64,000 nucleotides of DNA, taken from contig CM072161.1 in assembly GCA_036850595.1 (NCBI GenBank), positions 9,073,905-9,137,904 of the forward strand, read 5' to 3'. The position numbers were made by a program, and so were the translations under genes. Positions 46,658 through 57,769 of this stretch are shown in pieces. A model generated the notes under the pieces. The model was not told the origin of the DNA, did not search any database, and worked only from the letters and a program-made list of their open reading frames with translations. Every line of letters starts with the position of its first letter. The stretch's first letter is position 1. This DNA is from Rhyacichthys aspro (Eukaryota; Chordata; Actinopteri; Gobiiformes; Rhyacichthyidae).

Positions 46658-46665
46658 TATAAAAG
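46658..46665 (+). promoter_or_regulatory. TATA box of hspb1
   Basis: TATAAAAG immediately after a short TG run, about 30 bp upstream of the inferred transcription start. Confidence 0.75.
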
Positions 46666-46742
46666 CTCTCAGCTCACCATACCCCATAGTCACTGGAAAC
46701 TCCTTCCAAAGAGCTCTTCACTCCTAACTCTACACTTCAGCC

Positions 46743-47133
46743 ATGGCAGAGAGACGCATCCCCTTCACCCTGATGCGCACTCCCAGCTGGGACCCTTTCC
46801 GCGACTGGCACAGCCGGATCTTCGACCAGACTTTCGGAATGCCAGCCCTGCCTGAGGACTTTGCCACATTCCCCACGACCCACTGGCCCGGTTACCTCAG
46901 GCCCACAGTCCTGGCTCCAGACATGAGCTCCATGATGGGTCCCGTGATGGGCCCCACGATGTATCCCGGGCAAGTGATGAACCAGCAGGCCCGCGCCTTG
47001 GCCCGTCAGATGAGCAGCGGCGTGTCTGAGATCAAGCAGACGCAGGACAACTGGAAGGTGTCCCTGGACGTCAACCATTTCTCGCCCGAGGAGCTGGTGG
47101 TCAAGACCAAAGATGGTGTGGTGGAGATCAGTG
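46743..47133 (+). CDS. hspb1: hspb1 exon 1 coding part
   Basis: 391 nt from ATG (context CAGCCATGG, strong Kozak) to donor GTGAGT, phase 1. It encodes MAERRIPFTLMRTPSWDPFR through to GVVEIS. Reading past the donor gives SCFHHQSV and a stop, which is intron. Confidence 0.97.
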
Positions 47134-48800
47134 GTGAGTCTTGTTTCCATCATCAAAGTGTCTGAAGGCCGTTTCCTGGCCAGAAGTAGAGTGTGATAAG
47201 ACTCAGCTCACTTGTCAGACAGCAATGTGTTGAGATAATACACTTTGGGTACAGTATGTCAGAGAAGGTGCAAGTTTCCATTCTTTTAGTGCAAGGAAAT
47301 GATATATAGTACTGGTAAAACCTTTTTTCAGATGCATTGCAGGCGGTTACATAATAGCTTGAGACAATGAGTTCCAGTGCAGTGCAGGGTGGGGGCTTTT
47401 TGGATGCAAAACAATGCAGAATCCAACATGTGGGAGTTGACGCCTTAAAGCTTAGATATGAACATAACCCAGAGGCTGTTTATTAAACTGACACTGACTG
47501 TTTGAATTTATTTCTTCTTCTTTTTTTTGGTTTGCCCTTTGCACACTTGTGATGGACCAAAGCCAAATGTGCAAAGTGATTCAAGCAGGGAATGCGTCCT
47601 GTATAAAAAAAAAGCTGGACTCTCTTTTTTCTCCCACTTGGCCTCAGCCTTTCTCCACTTGCACAAAGAATAATACTCTCTGATTATTAACTGTAACTCA
47701 CACAATGTGTCTGCTGCTTTAAAAGGGACTGCTGGATGAACTCCAAGTCCACACTACCAAGCCCCACCAGAATATCTCACATTAACCCCAAGATAAACAT
47801 GGATACAGGGCTCATTCCAAGTGGGATTTACCACCTCATATTTAGAACATAGATAACATGATAGAACATACAGGCTTCACATGTGACCTTTACATGAGCC
47901 CCTTGATCTCACAGGTCTTACTTTCTATCCTATACAAAAATAATAGCCCTTTATGTAGTACTCTGGAGTTCTGTAGTGAGGAGAAGCTTTGTCCTGCCTG
48001 TTGTCATAACAAACAGACTGCTACTGACTTGACAGAGATGTGACTGACTGTGACACATTGGCAACACCTGATTGAGACCCAACAAATGGCTGCTACATGT
48101 GGACAGATATAAATACCAGAAGAGTAAGACCACACAGCCATAGAAAAACTTTGGTGCAATGTTAGTCTCTCTCAGTTTAGCACAACTGATCCTTGAAAGC
48201 GTCATCAAACTGTTTTCTCTGTCCTTTAGGGAAACACGAGGAACGGAAGGACGAGCACGGTTTTGTGTCCCGAAGCTTTACCAGGAAATACACGTAAGCA
48301 TCTTCAGTCTTTTTGCAGAAAATTGGTCGAAAAGCTTGCAGTGCAGCAGTTTTTTCAGGGGAATGCCCTTTTGAGGACATCATATCAATCTTTCCTGTTG
48401 AATAAGTTTAGTTTGAGGTTTGTTTGGCCTGTAGAGGGCTGGCTGCAGCTGATAGTGGAATTTCATGCTCTGAAAAGTAGCATTGGCAGTTTGCAGTCTC
48501 CACTTCTAACATTCAGGCCTGCCTTGAGCGAGACTATGCTGCCATCCAGAGGCCACAGCACCAAACAGTTACACTTTATGCTACACTGAGCTGCTTTGGA
48601 GAATTCTTGTTTCCCTGTTGGCTTAGATTGTGTTGTTTTTTTACAGTCTGCCACCCACCGCTAACGCAGAGAAGGTGACCTCATCCCTGTCCCCAGAGGG
48701 TGTGCTCACCGTGGAGGCTCCCATCAGCCGACCTGCTCTGGAGTCCTCAGAGATCAAGATCCCTGTCAACGTTGACAAAAGCGCCGTGGCCAAGAAGTAA
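46743..48800 (+). CDS. hspb1: Hspb1 (HSP27), small heat-shock protein beta-1, whole coding span
   Basis: Three exons (46743-47133, 48230-48293, 48647-48800) join in frame to 202 codons plus TAA; human HSPB1 is 205 aa. The N-terminus carries the WDPF motif (SWDPFRDWH, residues 15-23). The alpha-crystallin domain spans about residues 98-182 (WKVSLDVNHFSPEELVVKTK through LSPEGVLTVEAP), and the C-terminal I-x-I motif is EIKIPV. ATP-independent holdase chaperone of cytosol and cytoskeleton that forms oligomers. Human Ser15 and Ser82 phosphosite contexts are kept (Ser15, Ser91), but the Ser78 equivalent is Ala87. The human Cys137 position is Ser146, leaving the protein without any cysteine. Exon structure (three exons, breaks inside the crystallin domain) is as in vertebrate HSPB1. 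Confidence 0.97.
47134..48229 (+). other. hspb1 intron 1
   Basis: A 1096-bp intron, donor GTGAGT, acceptor TCCTTTAG. AT-rich; nothing else recognised. Confidence 0.9.
48230..48293 (+). CDS. hspb1: hspb1 exon 2
   Basis: A 64-nt exon, phase 1 to phase 2, donor GTAAGC. It encodes GKHEERKDEHGFVSRSFTRK then YT, the central crystallin-domain strand region. Arg149 aligns with human Arg140; the human Cys137 position is Ser. Confidence 0.97.
48294..48646 (+). other. hspb1 intron 2
   Basis: A 353-bp intron, donor GTAAGC, acceptor TTTTTTTACAG. No other feature. Confidence 0.9.
48647..48800 (+). CDS. hspb1: hspb1 exon 3 (C-terminus and stop)
   Basis: 154 nt including TAA. It encodes LPPTANAEKVTSSLSPEG, VLTVEAPISRPALESSE, then IKIPVNVDKSAVAKK. 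The IKIPV is the I-x-I motif that docks into neighbouring crystallin domains. Confidence 0.97.
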
Positions 48801-49059
48801 ATCCGAGCCGTGTCTCTCTTCTGAGCACAACACACTCAAACACACAATTCATACTGAGCACTTTACTCCTCTGAAAGAGACTTGTTTCACATGTGAGAAG
48901 AAAACCTGTAAGGGCCCTTTTTGAACATCGTTTCTGTCTCATACATGTGTCCAAATTTCTCATCTGTGGCATAAAACTATTCACTCGGACTGTAGTGACA
49001 CTGTGGTCTCACTTTATTGGATTTTCATGTGGTCATGGAAACAAAATGATCAGTACTGC

Positions 49060-49065
49060 AATAAA
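49060..49065 (+). terminator. Polyadenylation signal AATAAA (hspb1, proximal)
   Basis: GCAATAAAAATC, 260 bases after the stop codon. Confidence 0.55.
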
Positions 49066-49196
49066 AATCAGTGTTATATCAAGTTATTTTGGCTTTTTTG
49101 CATTGAACTGTGTCTTCATAAAATGCCAGACCGTATTCACTGCATTCAAAAGGCTGTCATTCTCTCCAATCAACTCAACAAAACAACTCATTGTGC

Positions 49197-49202
49197 AATA
49201 AA
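49197..49202 (+). terminator. Polyadenylation signal AATAAA (hspb1, distal)
   Basis: GCAATAAATAC, about 400 bases after the stop codon; an equally good hexamer to the proximal one. Confidence 0.55.
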
Positions 49203-49220
49203 TACATCGTAATATAGTCT

Positions 49221-52200
49221 TTTGTCTTAAAACTTAAAGAAGAAAAAAAAAAACGTAATAAGTCTCTTCTCTATTTCCCGTGTGCATGGTTTATAATGTT
49301 GACCTTACCTTCATCCTGCCACTCCCCTGACTGCAGTGACTCATCAGATTATTGAAGTAAATGACGGTTAGAAAAACTGATAAGCCTTGTGAGATAGGAG
49401 ATAGGTGTCATATGCACTTGTACAAAATCCAGAGCCATTTGCCTATTTGTGAATCTGCAGAGGGATGTGCCATGTTGCCCAAAGTTGCATAATTCCATCA
49501 AACCGAATGTCTCGTATGCATTATTCATGTCCAGATGGATCCATAAATGATGCAGAGTTGCTCTCTCTCATCTCTTGAGTGAGGAAGGTCATTTAAAACA
49601 ATTGCATCAGGCTAGGGTGTTAGTTGGGAATCAAAAAGACAAAATATAACATGAAATTGTACTGAAATGTTTAGTCAGTTAGTGTGGTTTGGATTGCATT
49701 GTGTTCAGGGAGAGAATAAATGGATGAGGATAGATGTTAAAGGGCAATTGTAGGGCGCGGTCCAGACTCAAACAGGACTAAACAGGTCTCCCGGATATAG
49801 TGAGTATGCTTTTGGGGTAATTGAGGCGTAGTTGAGACATGAGATCTATCTATGTGTTAGGTTAGTGACTCACAGCACTGTTACAGTTCATAACGTTTAA
49901 GAAATTTCAGCTTTTCATCACACGTTACTCATTATCCGCAGGCAAAAAGAACGAAAGAAGCACAACTGGTGGTATGGCCTGTCCTGGTGGCTTCGTCACA
50001 TCCTTTTTTCTTTTTTTTTTCAGCCTGTCAAACTTGCACTCATTCATGTTGCATGCCAGCCGACTAATGCACACACTAACTGTACTCTTGACTCCAAAGC
50101 TGCAGGGGAGGGCTATTTATAGAAAGCCTGGCCATGCACTGAGCCTGCGGCGGGTTGTATAGTTGCACAGGGTGGATAGCTGAAGTGGCCTGGCGCAGTT
50201 TTTTTTTTTTTGTTTTTTCACAGACATTGTAGACTGGTGACTAATAGGCTACTTATCAGCTATCATTGGCTTTGAGATGAGTCATTTGTACAGCATTGAC
50301 AAGCTTTTATACCAACTAAGAGAGCAATAAATGTGCACAATGTGAAAGTCTGCACAGATCTGTTTGTGCAGAAGAGACTCTAAACATCTGTCCAACCAGA
50401 TGTCAGCTGAAAACATTTAATCTTCTTGTAAATGGGTATTAGATTCATGATCCTTATATTCTATTGTATGTATGCAGAGTTATTTGATGCCGTAGACCGA
50501 CTCAAGACTAGACAGAAGTCGCGAAACCACTGAGCATTTTCACTTTTCCTCTCCCGTGACTCACCATTTCCTTTTCCTTTAATTCCGCCCCTGAATTATT
50601 CATCACAATCTCCATCATTCCAGAAGCTATTCACTCCTTTAACAAGGGAAGGGCCTCGTGTGAAGCTCTCGAGCGGCTGATTGGACTCCTCTTCAGACCT
50701 CCACATCTTCTGTAGAGTAAAGAGGGGGACTGAAAAGGATCTCATATCATCTAAAGACGGGTTATAATTCTGTCCTGAGACTGAGTCTGTATCAATGTCT
50801 CTAGCATAGAATGTGAAGAATACATGAAGAATATAGTGTTGTGTGATTGTATTATTTAAATAAAAACTAAATACAGCAAGAATATGACTTTAACACATAT
50901 CAGAGTTGCAAGATAAAAGGAAAACATGCAATAACTATGTGAAAATTAATGACATTACACATTTGATGTTAAATTCAACCAAAGTGGCGTGTGCAAAAAT
51001 CTAGTGTGCAATGATAAGTAAGCTGTATTATTGATAAGTTAAATTATAGCCTCATTACACTGGAAAGATTAATCTATCAATAGTAAAAGAGTGTTTAGTA
51101 TATTTTTACTGCAGTAGAAATGTGCATTGCAGTAAGAATAGTTTGTAGCTCATTTTCTTTCTCATCAAGGAGGATATAACTAAATGTCTATGTGTATTAG
51201 TATATTATCATGCATTGGTATCCATTATCTGTCCATTTAAATAACAGGACTGATGTGGCCTTAAGAGATGGCAGTTGTAGGGCTCCAGCTGTTGGGGAGG
51301 AGCTTAGTTCCACATTGAGCTGAGTTGAATAGAGGCCACAGAGAGAATCCTCCATTACAGACGCAGACTGAATGGAGGACAACATACGATTAAAACAGCA
51401 TTCTTCCTTTATGTACTGCTCCTATCAGCTAATCTGATAAGCTTTAGCTGACCTTTTGCTAGTTTCAATATAATCTTGAATACTGCTCTGAGAGAGTGTA
51501 ATTGTTATTTGTAGCCTACTATATAACGTTAGGCATAATTGTCACATGAGCTTCACTGTAAATCAATGTGGTAATTGGTTCGTGAAAAGCAGGTGGTGGA
51601 GTTTTTTTTTTTGTTTTTTTTTTTTACCCATAGCAACAAAGACACGATTGGCTAGTTGCAACACCTTAGTCTATTTGTCGTCCAATCAGAATCGCCGTAG
51701 CGGCAGGGCGTTGATTGCCTGCCACCCCTGCAGATTTCTCCTCTGCGTAATTAAAGGTAGTGTGTAATTAGGCGTTTGGCTCTGTAATTTAGTAAAGGAT
51801 TTTTATAATTCCTCTTACTTCATTCACCGTGTTAGCTTTATTTTTTTTTTTTCCATGAACAGGACTGCTTTGGAATATTGTTAGCAACAGAGCACATCAC
51901 TGAAAAAATAAAGCTAGGTATGTTAGCCATAGTGTTAGCCATAGCTTGTTTAAAAAAGATTAACATTAGCGACACCCATAGATGAAGCCAAAAAAATGCT
52001 TTTTGTTCATGCTCTTAACAGTTTCAGCAGTCTATAAAGACTGAAAAATGGAATGAAAAGAAGGGAGAGCTCTAAATATTAGGTCTATATGATTATTATT
52101 TATTTAAACATGATACACTTTGTATCATTTGCTGGCAATGTAAAACTATTCAAGATTGATTCAAGTTTTTGTTTCGTAAGCTAAATTATTATCATTTTAC

Positions 52201-53577
52201 AGGCAATAGAAAACAAATATACTAAATGAGATGAGACATCATTACGTTACCTATGTATTTTTAGGTTACTGAAGCTAATGGAGCACCGTGGTTTGTGGAG
52301 CTTGTCTCAGAGTTTACTGATGGATAAGAAGATACTTTTTGTTTTACATAATCACGTACTAAGCAGTTATTAGTATTAGTTTAATATGTTTTCACCGTTC
52401 ATAATTTGGGATTTTGTTCTTGTAACTGCTTTGTTTCCTATTTTTGGCCAAACTTAGGCTATGTTGAACACAAAAGAGGGATGCATTTATATGATTTATT
52501 TGGTCTCTATCTGATTACTTTTGCCATCGTGAATCCTCTTTTCTTGGCTCCATTGATAATGTCTTTCTTTCCTCAGCTGATGCAAACAGACTCCACTTGA
52601 GTGAATCAACATTAAACTTGTTTTCTGAAATGGGAGGAACAGCCATGTTTTCAGGTATGTTCAACCTGCCTTGTGACATAGGCCCTTATATAAACTGTGA
52701 AATGAAAATAATACTTAAATAGCATTTTTATTGCTAAATCTTTGCTAAATAGTGTCAAACATGTGATCGGGGTCTAACATTCATGGTGGTTGCAGCTAAA
52801 AGCATCCAGGCTCCATCTATGAGGCACGTACTGCTTAACAGCGTTCAGTATTTTCCCCAAATCATTTTTAACAAATTATTTGGTTATTTTTTTTATTCTC
52901 TTTTTGAGTGACGTAAAACACTTGCCCAGTGCTATTTGAATATACTGTAAATGTTTTCATTTTCAAGAATAGCATGTCACCATAGCAATGTCTGTAACAG
53001 ATCAATTTATTGTTAACAATCACTGTTTTTGTATGCGTACTGCAGCAAACGGAGTAAGAAAAACACAAGTAAAATAACACCTAGCTAACAATTGCAATAA
53101 AAATAAATAAATAGAATAAAATAATCCAATCAGGCTCTGGTAATTCCATGTTCATGAATACATAACATCTACAGTATAAATTAAGAAACGAAAGCTACTG
53201 TATAAATACATCACCAGCATGCACAATATTGTGGATTACTGTGGAGAATATTGGAGCAACAGTATTAGAGGCAAGTGCATTTCTTGACCAAAGATAAAAT
53301 GAAGACAAGTAAATCCACAACCCTGCTTTTAGACCTCCCTACATCATCGCATCAGATCACTGAATTTAAGGAAATGTGCTTTTTTGCAGACCAAACTGAT
53401 TATTTAGAAGTAGCTAAAGAATGAGGTATTGGTTGTCTAATCATTGGGACATTAACTACATTTTTAAATAGTTTATTAATGGCATTTTTTTTGTATCTGA
53501 ATTTGGTGAGTCAGTAAATTCACTGTGGGAGTAACAACAATACTGACAATAAGAATTAGGTGTCCAAAAACGGTTAA
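49221..53577. other. Intergenic between convergent hspb1 and ywhag
   Basis: About 4.3 kb of AT-rich DNA without recognisable coding exons. There are T-runs at about 50200-50218, 51602-51625 and 51839-51853. A CCAAT-box-bearing, GC-richer patch at about 51630-51760 stands out. Part of the right side (roughly from 52890) could belong to a longer ywhag 3' UTR. No transposon ends or RNA genes were recognised. Confidence 0.6.
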
Positions 53578-53587
53578 TTTATTTATT
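53578..53587 (-). terminator. Polyadenylation signals for ywhag (overlapping AATAAA)
   Basis: The plus strand reads TTTATTTATT, that is two overlapping AATAAA hexamers on the minus strand. Confidence 0.5.
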
Positions 53588-54377
53588 AAAGCACATCAGC
53601 ACATGAGAGGGACAAGCTGCACTAAGTTTACTCCATGAATTTGTATTTTAGTTACAGTATGAATGTGTGACTGAACTGGACACATACCTGACACAAAGCA
53701 AACAGAAAGATTTTAATGTCACCTTCAATAACACAGACAACCTGCTATTCACTCAATAATCCTCGTGAGGCGCGATTTAAAGATGCCACGTTGGTACAGC
53801 TGAAGATACACAATAAAGTCTGACACCTCCAAAATCTCACGTTCAGCTCTGTAACTCTGCTCTCACACAACATGTTCTTGACTCAATAAGCAAGGCCATG
53901 ACATTCAAGGTTACTTGAATTTAGTTGTTGCTTAAGCATTACTCTCTATTTCTGAATGCCCCTCCCTCAACAAAGACGATAAGACAGCTCAGCTTCATTT
54001 GCACCATATGATCAGTCACTGCCAGTGTGGAGGTACCTTTACCAATAGTCACTGAATGTCAAACCTTTTGCTTTAATTGGTATTTTGACAAATGCTGCAG
54101 AGACTATCAAGAAGGAGGATTCATTCTTTTCTTTTCTTTTTCTTTTTTTTAAATGTAACCTCTTGAACTTAATTTGTCTTCCCTCCTCAAACTTTTATCA
54201 CTTATTTGTGAAAAAAAAAAGAACTGCAGCCTTGTTAGTACCGTCGGCTAGCTAAATCATCAGCCAAAGTTCCATCACCCCCCTTTTTTAATTTCTAAGA
54301 ACATTTTTAAACTATTATTGTTTTTTCATCATTTGTGAGCGCGCGTGTTGTGTTGTTTGGCAGAATGGACTTTGGAC
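53578..54377 (-). other. ywhag: ywhag 3' UTR (predicted)
   Basis: Minus-strand sequence after the stop at 54378. The first strong AATAAA signals on that strand are overlapping hexamers at 53578-53587 (TTTATTTATT on the plus strand), giving a UTR of about 0.8 kb. Mammalian YWHAG has a longer 3' UTR, so a more distal end is possible. Confidence 0.5.
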
Positions 54378-55034
54378 TTAATTGTTGCCCTCTCCTCCCT
54401 CGTCGTCCTGCTGGTCGCTTGTCCACAGCGTCAAGTTGTCTCGTAGCAGCTGCATGATCAGAGTGGAGTCTTTGTAGGAGTCCTCATTGAGGGTATCCAG
54501 CTCTGCGATGGCGTCATCAAAAGCGGTCTTGGCCAGATGACACGCCTGCTCAGGGGCATTTTGGATCTCATAGTAGAAGACGGAATAGTTGAGAGCCAGG
54601 CCCAGTCGGATGGGATGAGTGGGCTGCATGTGCTCCTTGCTGATCTCATGAGCTTCATTGTAGGACTTCTCAGAGGATTCCACAACAGTGCCCCTCTTCT
54701 CACCTGTGGCCACCTCAGCCAGGTAACGGTAGTAGTCACCCTTCATCTTCAGGTAGAACACCTTGCTCTCGTGCTGCGTTTCGTTGCAGTTCTTGATCAG
54801 GAAGTTGTCGAGGAGGTTGAGCACATCCTGGCAAACAGCCTCCAGCTCCTTCTCGATCTTTTCCCTGTAAGCGCGCACCATCTCGATCTTCTTCTCATTA
54901 CCATCAGCTGATGTTTTCTGCTCAATGCTGGAGATGACACGCCAGGATGAACGCCTTGCCCCCACCACATTCTTATACGCCACAGAGAGCAGGTTCCTCT
55001 CCTCATTAGACAACGCTTCATTCAGCTCTGTCAC
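54378..55034 (-). CDS. ywhag: ywhag coding exon 2 (residues 30-247 and stop)
   Basis: 657 nt, starting after an acceptor read on the minus strand as TTCGCAG, phase 0. It encodes VTELNEALSNEERNLLSVAY through the remaining 14-3-3 helices to GGEGNN. Three longer plus- or minus-strand frames overlapping it are shadows. Confidence 0.98.
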   Translation of the reverse strand: MTELNEALSNEERNLLSVAYKNVVGARRSSWRVISSIEQKTSADGNEKKIEMVRAYREKIEKELEAVCQDVLNLLDNFLIKNCNETQHESKVFYLKMKGDYYRYLAEVATGEKRGTVVESSEKSYNEAHEISKEHMQPTHPIRLGLALNYSVFYYEIQNAPEQACHLAKTAFDDAIAELDTLNEDSYKDSTLIMQLLRDNLTLWTSDQQDDEGGEGNN

Positions 55035-57719
55035 CTGCGAAGACAACCCCAAAAGTATGATTACTAGGAAAATCTAAGCGAGATGGAAAGATGTTATAAT
55101 GAATGTAGTATACATATCTCTAGCTCAGGGGCAGACACTTTAATTGGCTGACCTATGCACTTAAAGCTTGTTGCACAGTCCAAAAGAATCATTTTTGCAC
55201 ACCTTTTTAGAATTTAGGTCCAAAGCATGATGCCCTGACCATACCCTTTGCCATTACAAAATTACTTTTAAATATAATAGTGAGATTGCTTAGTTGTAAA
55301 TATTCAATATGTAATGAGAGTACTGTAAGCCAAAAAACATTTGCTTTACACTTATACTAGCTGGAGCTGGAACATGATTGCAGCAATATGGCTCTAACAC
55401 AATCTTTTTTAACATATTTAGATGCACAATCTTGTACAGATAAACTTGAGGTTTGTATATTAACAAAATAAATTATAGACATTATAGGTTGATAGGTTGA
55501 TAGGTTAATACAAGTATTATACTATATTATACTATTTTTCATTGGTTAAGAATTTTTGGGGAATTATTTTTAGCCGTAGCTCACAAACCAAACATGTTTT
55601 AGGTCTAGCATCTACAGTACATACTTGAACCTTTATGTCTTCAACATTAATACTTCCATCAGCTGCATACTTTAATTAGACTTTGATCGGAGGCTCACAT
55701 AAGCAGCTCATACACTATATAAGACTAAAATTTGTACCGATTCACATGACTAATAATGTATTTGTGTTGTTTTCTGGGCCTGGTCAGCTTCAGTTTGCCA
55801 GTAAGAGACAGTTTGCTTAATCATAGCAATAACTTGTGTGGAACCACCCTGTCCTCTTAGATTACTTCAGGTGGGAGGAGTAGAGGGCAAAGAGTAGTAT
55901 ATGATGCAATCGGTTGTTTCCATGGTGACAGAAAAATCTGCTTCGTTTGTTACGCCAGCCCATCTCTGCAGGACACCTGGCTATTCACAGCTACTTGCAG
56001 ACTTCTTAACATGGGTGATCTACTGCACTGTGACAAGTTCTGGGATAGTGCTCTAAGTGCCTTTTGGACAAAAAAAGATGAGGCAAATAAGGCATGATGA
56101 GGCGTGGCATTAGTTGGGGTAAGGGTTTACTCTTGTCTGTACTCTCAACTACCACCATAGGAAGTCTTACTTAAGTCCCATAAAAATGACCTATGTACCG
56201 ACACAGTATGAAAGCAGCCATAACAATAAAATGACAGTAGTTGTGCAATGATTGCACACAAGCACAGGGAGAGATCCCCTGCTCCCAACTTGTCAGTCAT
56301 GAAGCATGTTGGGGTCATGAGGCTAAACCAAAGAATGCTACAGCCCCTGAATGTACAATTAGCCCATGTATATGATCCAAACATGTAGCTAGCAGAGTCG
56401 GACAGCAACAGAGAGGTTAGAAAATCGGCCTAAACAACCCGGCTGTAAAAACATGGCTGCCTTTGTTTCAGAGGGCTGCAGGGTGAGCAGAAAGCCCTGA
56501 CGGAAGCTGTGGTGCACGAATGACAATAGAGCTCTGTCTACCCATAAAGCTCATCAATCGCGCCTGCTCTCTCGTGACTCATCCTTGCACTGAGCAGTCA
56601 AACTTTCAAACAACTGAGTGTTAATACAAACAAAGGCCAGGAAGGACAATCAATAACTTCCTCTCTGACAGCTCTCTGCATGGCCATTAATATCCACAGA
56701 TGAGAAGCTGGAAGGGCTGCAGGGCAGGGACACTGAGAAAATGTATTTGAAGCAAGCAGAGGCTGGATTAGGACTGAATGCTTACCATTTTATGTTTGTT
56801 AATGGGTTACAATTCAAACAATGAAGCTTTGCAGTGGTCCCATGGCTCCTTTTTTTCCTCTTCCACACTGTCCCTCTGTCTTTTCCATGCTCATTGGTTC
56901 TCCTAAACTGATGTGACAACCCCCCTGCCTCTTTCAGGCAGCAGAGCACAAAGACACTGCACTGCCTGACGTCACTACCATTGAGAATAGGGCTAGCTGC
57001 TTTAGCTACAAAGAGCCTAGTACTTAGAAAGAGGGATGCAAGTGTGTTTCTTAGTAATGGAGGTGAAGAGGGAGCTTCAAGTAGCTTTTTGTTGCTATGT
57101 AACCACATATGACTGGGTTTTGTAGATATTAAGCTAGAGCGAATATCCAAAAGTAAAATTTAAATGTCTACGCTCTCACTAAGGACGTCTGGGAAAGCAT
57201 GTAAACTTATTTGAATAAAAGCGTATTATGTAAACAGGCCTTTTTTGGGCACAGCAGTGTTAGATGAATGCAATTATAAATACACCCTAACCTAAAATTA
57301 AAGTGAAGCCCTTATCTATAGTACTACTACTATAGTCTAGACTACTAGTCTACTTAATATAGTGCATATTTGGATATGCCAAGAAAGTTACCTCTAGCTT
57401 TTTATTAGGTTTGTTTAGTTGCAATTGTAACTGTCTTGGACTAACCTATACAAATAAATGTCTGTTCTATAACATATTAAATCAAAGTAATAATTCAGAA
57501 TTTTATTTAATGGTCCAATTATTTCAATCTCTGCGTTCTGCAGTACGTGATCAAACCGTGTTGCTCCCCTTGATCTACAAAGACAAATTCTTCAGAGCAG
57601 AGTACATATTGGATTAGTTGATTTAGCACAGCACTTTTTCCATTAAAAGAAAGCATTTACAAGTTACACATGTGATAGAAAATGTGATATAAAATAGTTG
57701 TTAGCTGGTAAGTAGCCTA

Positions 57720-57769
<50 letters not shown>

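Larger units (their letters stand above)
46500..46690 (+). promoter_or_regulatory. hspb1: hspb1 proximal promoter
   Basis: A TATA box, TATAAAAG, at 46658-46665, lies 78-85 bases before the ATG, predicting a transcription start near 46690. A CCAAT word sits at 46536-46540. A heat-shock-element-like array at 46568-46582 reads aTTCc-aGTAc-gTTCc, two TTC modules in correct 10-bp spacing with an imperfect central GAA. This fits a stress-inducible small heat-shock gene. Confidence 0.7.
48801..49220 (+). other. hspb1: hspb1 3' UTR (predicted)
   Basis: Non-coding sequence from the stop to two candidate polyadenylation signals, AATAAA at 49060-49065 and 49197-49202. Either would give a UTR of about 280-420 nt. 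Confidence 0.65.

Noticed and set aside
54537..54911. 124-codon plus-strand frame over ywhag exon 2
   Set aside because: Antisense shadow of the highly conserved 14-3-3 coding exon.
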